Shown: piece by piece, positions 1-8,329 of the stretch
How the letters are laid out: each line of letters starts with the position of its first letter
Numbering within the stretch: the stretch's first letter is position 1
NCBI GenBank assembly: GCA_965229625.1
Contig: CBDDJJ010000001.1
Span: 2,666,001-2,730,000, forward strand
Source: JANQIO01 sp965229625
GTDB lineage: Bacteria > Pseudomonadota > Gammaproteobacteria > Pseudomonadales > Halieaceae
Length of the DNA stretch: 64,000 nucleotides
Reading direction: 5' to 3'
Notes under the pieces: generated by a model
What the model was told of the DNA's origin: nothing
Seen by the model: only the letters and a program-made list of their open reading frames with translations
The model's database searches: none
Translations under genes and position numbers: made by a program

Positions 1-6
1 AGCCCG

Positions 7-825
7 TTACGGGGCTTCGCGCGCCCAGGTATGTGCCTCAGGACTGGCGACCCAGCGCACGGCATTGTGCACCAGGCGCTGGAACTGCGGGTTGGCATAG
101 GCCTCCGGGTCGTCGCCGCCCTGGATATATACGATGGGGCTATTGCCGAAGCGCTTGACCCAGCCGACCAGGTTGGAACCGGCAGGATGCTGCCAGCCCT
201 CACGGCTATACATTTCTCCGGCCACGGCCAGGCTGGCGGAATAGAAGTTTTCATCGCTGAACTGGTAGTCACTGCCCAACAGGGGGGTGACGTCGCCCTC
301 GAATACCGGGCACAGGTAGAGTTCATCCGTCATTCGGAAGCGCTCCGGCAGGCCCTCAGTGACCGGATGCTCGAGCAGGATGCTGATCTCGTGGTCCACC
401 TTGTGCCGGTAGCCGGAGTCCGGCCAGTCCTGGCCCCGCAGGGTGGCGGGCCGGTAGTGGAAACGGCCACCGACGATCTCCGCGTACTGCGGCCACGCCG
501 GCCAGGCGGCAATACTGTGGTGCATGAACACGCAGCCCATGCCCGCCTCCAGCATCGCCAGGAACGCCTCCTGGAAAGCGGGCTCCGGCGTGACCGGCGC
601 CGCGCCCCGGGTGAAGTCGACGCCGGGCATGTCGTAAAAGACGCAGGCATCCACCCGGTCGCAGAGGGCGGGTGTAAGCAGGTCCGCGGCCAGTGGCTGT
701 TCCACCAGCGACCAGTTGAAATCCTCGAGGCTCTCAAACAGGGTGGCGAAGGCATCCCGCTCGTAGGGGTGGCCGCGGGCGGCGACCAGCAAACGGTGGG
801 CAGCGCTGTAATTGATGATGCTCAT
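7..825 (-). CDS. ThuA-like domain protein
   Basis: A protein of about 272 residues with the ThuA/trehalose-utilisation-like fold (class I glutamine-amidotransferase-like). Visible marks are an N-terminal beta strand leading to an early AxGHPYER segment, a central VFMHHSIAAWP strand-turn, and a late VYIQGGDDPEAY segment followed by a helix ending RWVAS. I place the start at 825 because a GGGAG ribosome site precedes it; an ATG at 837 lies upstream of that site. It diverges from the SDR operon, and a TTGACT/TAGCGT promoter with a 17-bp spacer (950-955 and 927-932) reads toward it. A second ThuA-like protein lies at 1811. ThuA proteins act on keto-sugar derivatives in known cases; the role here is not clear. 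Confidence 0.75.
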   Translation of the reverse strand: MSIINYSAAHRLLVAARGHPYERDAFATLFESLEDFNWSLVEQPLAADLLTPALCDRVDACVFYDMPGVDFTRGAAPVTPEPAFQEAFLAMLEAGMGCVFMHHSIAAWPAWPQYAEIVGGRFHYRPATLRGQDWPDSGYRHKVDHEISILLEHPVTEGLPERFRMTDELYLCPVFEGDVTPLLGSDYQFSDENFYSASLAVAGEMYSREGWQHPAGSNLVGWVKRFGNSPIVYIQGGDDPEAYANPQFQRLVHNAVRWVASPEAHTWAREAP

Positions 826-837
826 GGCGGCTCCCAT

Positions 838-919
838 AAAAAGGGGTCAGAGCCCTTTTTCAGCGGCGGGGATACCGGCCCCGAGGGTGTATAGGAAAAA
901 GGGCTCTGACCCCTTTTTT
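838..919. repeat. REPIN-like inverted repeat
   Basis: Two arms, 838-860 and 896-919, are perfect inverted copies of a 23-nt sequence with the core GGGGTCAGAGCCC flanked by A and T runs, separated by 35 nt. The spacer holds a nested CGGGG/CCCCG hairpin. The GGGGTCAGAGCCC core resembles short repeats scattered in many proteobacterial genomes and linked to REP-associated tyrosine transposases. No transposase is nearby. The element sits just upstream of the ribosome site of the minus-strand ThuA-like gene, so it would lie in its leader. Confidence 0.8.
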
Positions 920-926
920 GAGGGCC

Positions 927-990
927 ACGCTAGCCCAGAAAAAAAATACAGTCAATTCTGTTTGTTTTTTACAGGGTGCTCTGCTACCTT
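927..990. promoter_or_regulatory. Bidirectional promoter with dyad operator, site A
   Basis: The dyad ACAGTCAATTCTGTTTGT (948-965) fits ACAnnCAnnnnTGnnTGT. On the plus strand, TTGTTT (962-967) and TACCTT (985-990), with a 17-bp spacer and a TGC extension, read into the SDR operon at 1037. On the minus strand, TTGACT (950-955) and TAGCGT (927-932), also with a 17-bp spacer, read into the ThuA-like gene. The dyad overlaps both -35 boxes, as expected for a repressor site. Related sites lie at 27614, 29981, 32858 and 38033. The promoter calls are by eye. Confidence 0.6.
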
Positions 991-1036
991 TTCTAACCTG
1001 CTCAAATTCCACATAAAACTAAATAAGGAAGGCATC

Positions 1037-1795
1037 ATGGATCTCGGACTCAAGGGCAAAAAAGTCGTCATTACCGGCGGCTCCAAGGGCATTGGCCGCG
1101 CCATTGCCAACCTCATGATTTCAGAAGGCGCCGACGTCGCCATCTGCGCTCGTAACGGTGAAGAAGTCGACGCCGCGGTGGCCGAACTGTCGCAATCCGG
1201 CAAGGCGATCGGCAGCGCCGTGGACGTGGCCGACAAAGCCGCCCTGCAGGGCTGGATCACCAGCGCCGCCGAAGAACTCGGCGGCATCGACATCCTGGTG
1301 CCGAACGTCAGCGCCGGCGGTGGCCAGATGGATGAAAATGGCTGGCGTGCCAACCTCGAAGTCGACGTGCTCGGCACCACCAACGCGATCGAAGCAGCCA
1401 TGCCTTCGCTGCAGGCCTCCGGCGCCGGCAGCATCGTGGTGATCGCCACCACGGCGGCGGTGGAGGACTTCCTGGGCCCACAAACCTACAACGCCATGAA
1501 GGCCGCGCTGATCGTCCACTCCCAGGGCCTCGCGCAGGCGCTGGCCGGTGCCGGCATCCGCGTGAACGCTGTCTCTCCGGGCCCCATCTTCATCGAGGGC
1601 GGTGCCTGGGACTTCATCAAGAACAACATGGCCGACATCTACAACAGCACCCTGGCCGGCCAGCCCATGGGCCGCATGGGTTCCGCCGAGGAAGTGGCCA
1701 ATGCGGTTGCATTCCTGGCCAGCCCCGCTGCCAGCTGGGTCACCGGTGTGAACCTGGTGGTCGACGGCGGCTTCACCAAACGCGTTCAGCTGTAA
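1037..1795 (+). CDS. SDR family oxidoreductase
   Basis: A 252-residue short-chain dehydrogenase/reductase, first gene of the 1037-8184 operon. Residues 13-20 (TGGSKGIG) are the nucleotide-binding glycine motif, and the active-site pair is Tyr151/Lys155 (YNAMK). The usual NNAG is PNVSAGG near residue 90, and the usual catalytic serine falls in an IATTAA stretch, so threonine probably takes its place. The C-terminal VTGVNLVVDGG is typical. The ATG at 1037 follows an AAGGAAGG ribosome site; the frame stays open upstream but crosses the promoter. It probably oxidises a hydroxyl intermediate with NAD(P). The substrate is unknown. Confidence 0.88.
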   Translation: MDLGLKGKKVVITGGSKGIGRAIANLMISEGADVAICARNGEEVDAAVAELSQSGKAIGSAVDVADKAALQGWITSAAEELGGIDILVPNVSAGGGQMDENGWRANLEVDVLGTTNAIEAAMPSLQASGAGSIVVIATTAAVEDFLGPQTYNAMKAALIVHSQGLAQALAGAGIRVNAVSPGPIFIEGGAWDFIKNNMADIYNSTLAGQPMGRMGSAEEVANAVAFLASPAASWVTGVNLVVDGGFTKRVQL

Positions 1796-1810
1796 GCACG
1801 GCAGTTCGAC

Positions 1811-2587
1811 ATGGCTGAAGCGACAGAAGAAGCGGTCGGCAAGAGCGACCGCATCGACGTCTACCTGGTAGTAGGCGGCAAGTACCACAACATGGACCAC
1901 CCCCGCCTGGAGCTGCTGAAGCTGCTGGCGGAGCAGCCGCGCCTGAAAACGCGGATCGGTGAGGATTACAGCGACATCGACACCATTTGCGAGTCGGACT
2001 TCATCATCAGCTACACCGTCGATGTCAATCCCACCGCCGAACAGACCCGGCGCCTGTGCGATGCCATGAAGGCGGGCAAGAAGTGGTTTGCCCTGCACGG
2101 CACCAACTCCATTCTCGCCTTCGAGGAAGACGGCCGGGTCAACAGCCCGCGGGACAACGAGCCCTTTATGGAGATGCTGGGCAGCCAGTTTCTCTCCCAC
2201 CCGCCCATCATTCCCTACGACGTGGAGGTGACCGAGCCGGAGCACCCGCTGGTGAAGGGCATTTCCGGCTTCACGGTGAATGACGACGAGCTGTACCTGT
2301 CCGTGCTGCACGGTGAACACACCGTGCTGATGAAGACCCACTGGACCGGCACCACCGAGGCGTTCATGGACGCCGACTGGAACGAGGATGAGCCGCGCCC
2401 GATCATGTACCTGCATCCCTATGGCGACGGCGAAGTGCTGTACCTGACGCTGGGTCACAGCCGCGGCAAGTACGACATGCAACCGATGATCGAAGAGTAT
2501 CCCGAACCCGAGCTGGGCGCCTGGCAGAACGATGAATTCTACGAACTACTGCGCCGCGGTATTCGCTGGGCCATGGGTGAGCTGTAG
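1811..2587 (+). CDS. ThuA-like domain protein
   Basis: A 258-residue protein with a ThuA-like fold. It opens with VYLVVGGKYHNMDHPR, has a central KKWFALHGTNS strand, a HPLVKGISGFTVNDDELYLS stretch typical of the family, and a C-terminal LTLGHSRGKYD segment. It starts 15 nt after the SDR stop; the ribosome site is weak. Its place between an SDR and an acyl-CoA dehydrogenase in a CoA-pathway operon is unusual, because family members are mostly known from disaccharide and keto-sugar catabolism. It resembles the divergently transcribed gene at 7-825 in family only. An enzymatic role on a cyclic keto intermediate is possible but is inference. Confidence 0.75.
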   Translation: MAEATEEAVGKSDRIDVYLVVGGKYHNMDHPRLELLKLLAEQPRLKTRIGEDYSDIDTICESDFIISYTVDVNPTAEQTRRLCDAMKAGKKWFALHGTNSILAFEEDGRVNSPRDNEPFMEMLGSQFLSHPPIIPYDVEVTEPEHPLVKGISGFTVNDDELYLSVLHGEHTVLMKTHWTGTTEAFMDADWNEDEPRPIMYLHPYGDGEVLYLTLGHSRGKYDMQPMIEEYPEPELGAWQNDEFYELLRRGIRWAMGEL

Positions 2588-2620
2588 CTGCCCGGTTAGG
2601 AACTGAGGATCTGACCGACA

Positions 2621-3796
2621 ATGGAGCTTGAATTCTCTGCCGAGGAGCAGGCCTTCCAACAGGAAGTGCGCAGCTTCCTCGAAGACAGCTACCCCGACCA
2701 CATCCGCGAAGCGACCGAGAAAACCGCCACGGTGTTCGTGGATGCGCCGCCCGCGATGGAGTGGCAGAAGATCCTGGTGGAGAAAGGCTGGGCGGTGCCA
2801 AGCTGGCCCGAGGAATGGGGCGGCACCAACTGGACCGCAACCCAGAAGTACATCTGGGCCATGGAATGCTCACGAATCGGTACGCCGGCCTACAACCCCC
2901 TGTCGCTGCAGCTGCTGGCGCCTGTGCTGATGGAGTTCGGCAGCGAGGAGCAGAAGCAGAAATACCTGCCGAAGATGCTGTCGGGTGAGCACTACTGGTG
3001 CCAGGGCTTTTCCGAGCCCGGTTCCGGCTCTGACCTGGCCAGCCTGAAACTCAAGGCCGAGCTGAAGGGCGATCACTACCTGGTGAACGGCTCCAAGCTG
3101 TGGCAGACCCACGCCCAGTTTTCCGACCACATCTTCTGCCTGGTGCGCACCAGCAGCGAAGACCGCCCCCAGAAGGGCATCAGCTTCCTGCTGATCGATA
3201 TGGCCACGCCCGGCGTAACCGTCGACCCCATCATCACCATGGGCCTGGACCACGAGGTCAACCAGGTGTTCTTCGAGGACGTGAAGGTGCCGGTGGAGAA
3301 CCGGGTGGGCGAGGAAGGCGACGGCTGGAAGCACGCCAAGTTCCTGCTCGAGCACGAACGCGGTGGCGGCAGCTCCGCCTACCGCCGGCTGGCGGAACTC
3401 GAACACCTCAAACACATCGTCGCCGACATCCAGGCCGGCGACCCGGAATTCAACGACGACCTGCACTACTCCAAGGCCATCGCCCGCATCGAGATCGATC
3501 TGAAGGCGCTGGAAATGATGGAGCTGCGCATTCTCACGGACCTCGCCGCCGGCAAGATGCCGGGCGCTGAGAGCTCCATGCTGAAGCTGACCACGGTGAA
3601 CATCGAGCAGCGCATTCACCAATTAGCCGTCGACGTGATCGGCTACCACGCCCTGCCCTTCAAGCAGGAGGGCGAGGGCCCGGACTATGCACCCACCGTG
3701 GTGCCCACCTACCTCAACAGCCGGGCCGCTTCCATTTTCGGGGGCAGCCAGGAAGTGCAGAAAAACATCATCGCCAAGGCGGTGCTGGGCCTCTAG
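2621..3796 (+). CDS. Acyl-CoA dehydrogenase
   Basis: A 391-residue FAD-dependent acyl-CoA dehydrogenase. The N-terminal helical domain begins MELEFSAEEQAF. The middle beta domain carries the WCQGFSEPGSGSDLASLK flavin/substrate motif, and the C-terminal domain ends with IFGGSQEVQKNIIAK. The glutamate of medium-chain enzymes in IYEGT is glycine here (IFGGS), so the base is more likely the glutamate of HERGGG in the earlier helix. This arrangement is common in actinobacterial FadE/ChsE-type enzymes that work on branched or ring-bearing acyl-CoAs. It lies between ThuA-like and Rieske genes. A second, different acyl-CoA dehydrogenase at 36854 shares the regulon and could be a partner. Confidence 0.92.
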   Translation: MELEFSAEEQAFQQEVRSFLEDSYPDHIREATEKTATVFVDAPPAMEWQKILVEKGWAVPSWPEEWGGTNWTATQKYIWAMECSRIGTPAYNPLSLQLLAPVLMEFGSEEQKQKYLPKMLSGEHYWCQGFSEPGSGSDLASLKLKAELKGDHYLVNGSKLWQTHAQFSDHIFCLVRTSSEDRPQKGISFLLIDMATPGVTVDPIITMGLDHEVNQVFFEDVKVPVENRVGEEGDGWKHAKFLLEHERGGGSSAYRRLAELEHLKHIVADIQAGDPEFNDDLHYSKAIARIEIDLKALEMMELRILTDLAAGKMPGAESSMLKLTTVNIEQRIHQLAVDVIGYHALPFKQEGEGPDYAPTVVPTYLNSRAASIFGGSQEVQKNIIAKAVLGL

Positions 3797-3809
3797 GCCG
3801 GGAGACAGC

Positions 3810-4985
3810 ATGCACGCGGACGCCCTGAAACAGGAAGCCAAGATCCTGCTCGACTTTGTCGAGCGCAACACCTGCACGCTGGCCGACAGCGTGATGGAAA
3901 TCGACAGCGCCGAGTACGCCGACACGGCGCTGTTCGAGCGCGAGTGCCTGGAGTTGTTCCGCAACTACCCGCAGTTTGTCGGCCCCAGCTGCATGCTGCC
4001 CGAGCCCGGCGACTTCTACGCCTTTGACGATACCGGCATCCCGCTGATCGTACTGCGCAAGCACGACGGTTCGCTGGGTGCCTACCTGAACATCTGCTCA
4101 CACCGGGGTGCGCCCCTGGGTGAGGGCATGGGCCAGGCCAAAAAGCAGAAGCTGTTGTCCTGCCCCTACCATGCCTGGGCCTACGACCTGGACGGAAACC
4201 TGGTGGGTGTTCCCTTTGGCAAGGACGGCTTTACCGACCTCGACAAGTCGGCGCGCTGCCTGAAGTCCGTGGATGTGCAGGAGCAGGACGGCATGATTTT
4301 TGTCATGCCCAACCCGGAACTGTCTTTCGATATCAATGAAACCCTGGGGGGCATCGGCCAGCAGATCGAAGGCTTCGGCTTCAACGACCACCACCTGTTG
4401 GGTGTAAAGCGCGTGGAGACCAACATCAGCTGGAAGCTGAACATGGACACCTTCCACGAGTTCTATCACTTCGACAGCCTGCACCCGGAAACCATTGCGC
4501 AGATGTCCTACAACAACATCTGCCACTACGAGCAGTTCGGCCGCAACCATTCCATGAGCTCGCCGAGCCTGGCGATCAACGAACTCAGGGAGCAAGACGA
4601 AGCCGACTGGCAGGCGCGGGAGTACATCAGCTTCGTCAATTACATTTTTCCCAACACCGTAATTTTCGTAGTGGCCGACCACTTCCAGACCTGGCGAGTG
4701 TACCCCGTCAACCAGGGCAAGTCGGTGGTCTACCACAGCATGTTCCTGCCGGAACCGCCTGCCAGTGAGGAAGACCGTGCCGAGAAAGAGGCCTTCTTCC
4801 AGATGATCAACGATGTGGCGGTGACGGAAGACTACAGCCTGGTCGAAAAGATCCAGCGCACCCTCAACGCCGGCATCGAACGCTCGGTGCTGGTGGGGCG
4901 CAATGAGCCGGGTGTGCAGAACATGCACCGGCAGATTCGCGAGCTGCTGTCCCCCGCCGACATCATTCGCCTGCAGAACAACTAA
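3810..4985 (+). CDS. Rieske ring-hydroxylating oxygenase, alpha subunit
   Basis: A 391-residue oxygenase component. The Rieske [2Fe-2S] ligands are Cys96/His98 (CSHRG) and Cys118/His121 (CPYHAW). The mononuclear iron site lies in NMDTFHEFYHFDSLH, with His220 and His225. I start it at ATG 3810, which has a GGGAG site 14 nt after the preceding stop; the open frame runs further upstream but overlaps the dehydrogenase. No beta subunit, ferredoxin or ferredoxin reductase is encoded in the window, so electrons must come from elsewhere. It resembles stand-alone alpha-type oxygenases acting on alicyclic or steroid-like compounds, but the substrate is not determined. Confidence 0.9.
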   Translation: MHADALKQEAKILLDFVERNTCTLADSVMEIDSAEYADTALFERECLELFRNYPQFVGPSCMLPEPGDFYAFDDTGIPLIVLRKHDGSLGAYLNICSHRGAPLGEGMGQAKKQKLLSCPYHAWAYDLDGNLVGVPFGKDGFTDLDKSARCLKSVDVQEQDGMIFVMPNPELSFDINETLGGIGQQIEGFGFNDHHLLGVKRVETNISWKLNMDTFHEFYHFDSLHPETIAQMSYNNICHYEQFGRNHSMSSPSLAINELREQDEADWQAREYISFVNYIFPNTVIFVVADHFQTWRVYPVNQGKSVVYHSMFLPEPPASEEDRAEKEAFFQMINDVAVTEDYSLVEKIQRTLNAGIERSVLVGRNEPGVQNMHRQIRELLSPADIIRLQNN

Positions 4986-5026
4986 ACACCCTTTAGAGAA
5001 GACTACTTAACGACAGGAGAGCTATC

Positions 5027-5998
5027 GTGGCCATCCCGAAGGAAAAGCTGATCAAGGCTTACCGGATGATGAAAACCATCCGCGAGTTCGAAGAGCGCAC
5101 CCACGCCGAGATCATGAACGGCCAGATCGCCGGCTTCACTCACCTCTACACCGGCCAGGAGGCCAATGCGGTAGGTGTCTGTGAACACCTCAGCGACGCT
5201 GACACCATCATTTCCACCCACCGCGGCCACGGCCACTGCATCGCCAAGGGCGCTGACGTGATCGGCATGATGAAGGAACTGTTTGGCTCCTCCGCCGGCC
5301 TCTGCAAAGGCAAGGGCGGTTCCATGCACGTGGCGGATGTGGACAAGGGCATTCTCGGCGCCAACGGCATTGTCGCCGGTGGCCCGCCGATTTCCGTGGG
5401 CTCAGCCCTGGCCGCCAAGATTCGCAAGAACGGCAACGTGGCCGTGTCCTTCTCCGGCGACGGCTCGGTCAACCAGGGCACCTGCTTCGAAGCCATGAAC
5501 ATGGCCGTAGTACTGAATGTGCCGGCTGTGTTCGTCATCGAGAACAACTACTACTCCGAGCACACCAGCATCAATTACGCGGTGGGCTGTGACGACCTCA
5601 AGGCCCGCACCGAGGCCTTCGGCTTCCCGGTATTCGTGGCCGACGGCTCCGATTTCTTTGCAGTGTACGAGGCGGCCGGCAAGGCCATCGAACACGCCCG
5701 CGCCGGCAACGGCCCCGCCGGCGTGTTCGCCGAGCAGGGCCGCTACCACGGCCACTTCGTCGGCGACCCGCAGACCTATCGCGGTGAAGGCGAGCTGGAC
5801 GAGCTGCGCGACAAGTACGACTGCCTGAAGAACTTCCGCGCCAGGATGGCGGAAACCGGCGAACTGTCCGGGGAAGAGCTGGACGCCATCGATGCCGAGG
5901 TGATGGCGCTGATCGACCAGGCGGTGGACGAGGCCAAGGCGGCGCCGCGGCCCACGCCGGAAGAAGTCACCCAAGACGTTTACATCAACTACGCCTGA
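5027..5998 (+). CDS. 2-oxoacid/acetoin dehydrogenase E1 alpha subunit
   Basis: A 323-residue thiamine-diphosphate subunit. THRGHGH (64-70) and the TPP motif GDGS (144-147) through ENNYY (172-176) are clear. Its length and sequence match the AcoA/PdhA-type alpha subunit. A GTG start at 5027 follows a CAGGAGAG ribosome site. With the next two genes it forms an E1alpha-E1beta-E2 set. No E3 (dihydrolipoamide dehydrogenase) is present in the window, so a shared Lpd is presumably used. In this operon it may oxidise a small 2-oxo acid or a diketone-like end product of the pathway, which is inference. Confidence 0.9.
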   Translation: MAIPKEKLIKAYRMMKTIREFEERTHAEIMNGQIAGFTHLYTGQEANAVGVCEHLSDADTIISTHRGHGHCIAKGADVIGMMKELFGSSAGLCKGKGGSMHVADVDKGILGANGIVAGGPPISVGSALAAKIRKNGNVAVSFSGDGSVNQGTCFEAMNMAVVLNVPAVFVIENNYYSEHTSINYAVGCDDLKARTEAFGFPVFVADGSDFFAVYEAAGKAIEHARAGNGPAGVFAEQGRYHGHFVGDPQTYRGEGELDELRDKYDCLKNFRARMAETGELSGEELDAIDAEVMALIDQAVDEAKAAPRPTPEEVTQDVYINYA

Positions 5999-6014
5999 GC
6001 AGGAGGACACGATC

Positions 6015-7016
6015 ATGCCAGAGAAAACCATGCGCGATGCGATCAACGAAGCCCTGCACCAGGCCATGGCCGAGGACGACTCGGTCTTTGTGATCGGTGA
6101 AGACGTAGCCGGCGGCATGGGCTCCGACGGCGACCCCGGCAGTGTCGGCGGCGTCTTCGGCGTGACCGGCGGCATCTACAAGAAGTGGCCCGACCGCTGC
6201 ATCGACACCCCCATCTCCGAATCCGCGATTGTCGGTGCCGCGGCCGGCGCGGCCCTGGTGGGCATGCGCCCGGTGGCAGAAATCATGTTCGCCGACTTTA
6301 TCGGCGTGTGCATGGACCAGATCGTCAACCAGATGGGCAAGTTCCGCTACATGTTCGGTGGCAAGTCCAAGTGCCCGGCGGTGATCCGCTTCGCCTCCGG
6401 CGGCGGCTTCAGCGCCGCCGGCCAGCACAGCCAGGCCATGTACCAGGTGATGACCTCATTCCCTGGCCTCAAGGTGGTGATCCCCTCCAACGCCTATGAC
6501 GCCAAGGGCCTGATGCTTACCGCCATCCAGGACGACGACCCGGTGCTGTTCTTCGAGCCCAAGGTGCTGTACCAGGAGACCGCCGAGGTACCGGACGAGA
6601 TGTATACCATCCCCTTCGGCGAGGCCAACTTCGTGCGCGAGGGCGACGACGTGACCGTGGTGGCCTTCGGCCAGATGGTGCCGAAGGCGGCAGCCGCCAT
6701 CGACGCGCTGGCGGATGAAGGCATCAGCTGTGACCTCATCGACCCGCGCACCAGTTCACCGCTGGACACCGGGGCCATCCTCGAGTCTGTGGAGGCCACC
6801 GGCCGCCTGGTGGTGGTGGACGAAGCGCCCCCGCGCTGTGGCCTGACCGCCGACGTGGCTGCGCTGGCGGCGGACAAGGCCTTCAAGAGCCTGAAAGGCC
6901 CGATCAAACAGGTTTGCGCCCCGCACAGCCCGACACCGTTCTCACCGGAGCTGGAAGCCGCCTACCTGCCGGATGCCGCCAAGATTACCGCGGCCATCAA
7001 GGAGACCCTGGCCTGA
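6015..7016 (+). CDS. 2-oxoacid/acetoin dehydrogenase E1 beta subunit
   Basis: A 333-residue transketolase-like beta subunit, AcoB/PdhB type. It begins MPEKTMRDAINEALHQAMAE with an early VIGEDVAGG and DTPISESAIVGAAAGAA, and the C-terminal transketolase domain has LIDPRTSSPLDTGAI and VVVDEAPPRCG. AGGAGG lies 11 nt before the ATG and the gap to E1alpha is 16 nt. It pairs with the alpha subunit to bind TPP and decarboxylate the substrate onto the lipoyl group of the next gene product. Confidence 0.92.
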   Translation: MPEKTMRDAINEALHQAMAEDDSVFVIGEDVAGGMGSDGDPGSVGGVFGVTGGIYKKWPDRCIDTPISESAIVGAAAGAALVGMRPVAEIMFADFIGVCMDQIVNQMGKFRYMFGGKSKCPAVIRFASGGGFSAAGQHSQAMYQVMTSFPGLKVVIPSNAYDAKGLMLTAIQDDDPVLFFEPKVLYQETAEVPDEMYTIPFGEANFVREGDDVTVVAFGQMVPKAAAAIDALADEGISCDLIDPRTSSPLDTGAILESVEATGRLVVVDEAPPRCGLTADVAALAADKAFKSLKGPIKQVCAPHSPTPFSPELEAAYLPDAAKITAAIKETLA

Positions 7017-7017
7017 T

Positions 7018-8184
7018 ATGAGCAAGATCTACCCGATCGCCGTGCCCAAGTGGGGCATCGAGATGGTGGAGGGCACCATCAACACCTGGAACAAGTCCGA
7101 GGGCGATGCCATCGCCAAGGGCGACGAGGTGTTCGAGATGGAGTCCGACAAGATCGTCAACGTCTGGGACTCACCGGTTGACGGCATTCTTCGCAAGGTG
7201 ATTGCCGAGGAAGGTGACGCCCACCCGGTGGGCGCCCTGCTGGGTATTATCGCGCCGGAAGACGTCAGCGACGACGAAATCGACGCCTTTATCGCCAGCT
7301 ATGCCGGCGAGGAAGCCGCCGAGGAACCGGCGCCAGCCCCGGCGCCCGCTCCGGCCGCGGGCGGTAACGATGCCTATTCCCGTTCCTCCCCTTCTGTCCG
7401 CCGTCTTGCCGATGAACTGGGCGTGGACCTGAACGCGGTGGAGGGCACAGGTCGCCGCGGCCGCATTACCGAGGACGATGTGCGCGCCGCCGCCGGTGGC
7501 GATGGCGGTGCCGACGAAGATGTGGAGGTCATCCCGCTCACCGCCACCCGCAAGACCATCGCCAAGCGCCTGACGGAAGCCAAGCAGACCATCCCGCATT
7601 TCTACCTGACCGTGGAGTACGAGATCGACGGCCTGCTGGCCCATCGAGCCAGCCTCAACGACAGCGGTGACGTGAAGGTCTCAGTCAACGACCTGATCGT
7701 GTGGTGCGTGGGCCAGGCCCTGATGAAGGAGCCGCGGGTCAACGTCAACCTGGTGGGTGACGATATCCACCAGTTCAAGCGCGCCAATGTCTCGGTGGCC
7801 ATTGCCACCGACGACGGCCTGTACCCGGCCACGGTTCGCGGCGTCGACGCCATGAGCCCGGCGGATGTGGCCACTGCCACCAGCGCGCTGGCGGAGAAGA
7901 CCAAAAGCGGCAAGCTGGAAAAGGAAGACATCACTGGCGGCTCCTTTACGGTGTCCAACCTCGGCATGCTCGGCGTCAGCAACTTCACCGCCATCGTCAA
8001 CCCGCCCATGGGCGCCATCCTGGCGCTGGGCAAGGGAGAGCAGAAAGTGGTGGTGAAAGACGGTGAGCAGGCGATCGCCACCGTGATCAGCGCCACCCTG
8101 TCCTGCGATCACCGGGTGATCGACGGCGCGGTGGGGGCGACGTTCCTGCAGGTGTTGCGTGAGGAGATCGCCGCGCTGGGTTAG
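7018..8184 (+). CDS. Dihydrolipoamide acyltransferase (E2)
   Basis: A 388-residue E2. The single N-terminal lipoyl domain carries the lipoylated Lys45 in FEMESDKIVN. An Ala/Pro/Glu-rich linker (about 100-115) follows, then a peripheral subunit-binding domain around SPSVRRLADELGVDL, then the catalytic acyltransferase domain. His365 and Asp369 of DHRVIDG are the catalytic pair. The ATG at 7018 begins 1 nt after the E1beta stop, which implies coupled translation. It is the last gene of the operon, with an intrinsic terminator 37 nt later. Confidence 0.92.
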   Translation: MSKIYPIAVPKWGIEMVEGTINTWNKSEGDAIAKGDEVFEMESDKIVNVWDSPVDGILRKVIAEEGDAHPVGALLGIIAPEDVSDDEIDAFIASYAGEEAAEEPAPAPAPAPAAGGNDAYSRSSPSVRRLADELGVDLNAVEGTGRRGRITEDDVRAAAGGDGGADEDVEVIPLTATRKTIAKRLTEAKQTIPHFYLTVEYEIDGLLAHRASLNDSGDVKVSVNDLIVWCVGQALMKEPRVNVNLVGDDIHQFKRANVSVAIATDDGLYPATVRGVDAMSPADVATATSALAEKTKSGKLEKEDITGGSFTVSNLGMLGVSNFTAIVNPPMGAILALGKGEQKVVVKDGEQAIATVISATLSCDHRVIDGAVGATFLQVLREEIAALG

Positions 8185-8220
8185 TAGCGGGCGTATTCTC
8201 GGCCCGAACAAAACCGTGAC

Positions 8221-8265
8221 AGGCAGGCCCTACCGGGCGAGAACCGGTTGGCCTGCCTTTTTTTT
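8221..8265 (+). terminator. Intrinsic terminator after E2 gene
   Basis: AGGCAGGCC (8221-8229) pairs with GGCCTGCCT (8250-8258), with a smaller CCGG hairpin in the loop and an unbroken T run to 8265. It closes the 1037-8184 operon. Confidence 0.9.
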
Positions 8266-8329
8266 GCAGGTTACACTCCGTACTCGCTCATTTAGCGACA
8301 TATCACAACAATAACTGGCAATATCGACC

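Noticed and set aside
838..919. Intrinsic terminator pair
   Set aside because: The arms do resemble stem plus T run, but the arm sequence is the GGGGTCAGAGCCC repeat and the elements sit upstream, not downstream, of both genes. A secondary terminator role is not excluded.
1121..2482. Long open frame on the minus strand (453 codons)
   Set aside because: It lies opposite the SDR and ThuA-like genes, which have clear motifs. Its translation is low-complexity His/Val/Gly-rich, as expected from antisense of GC-rich codons.
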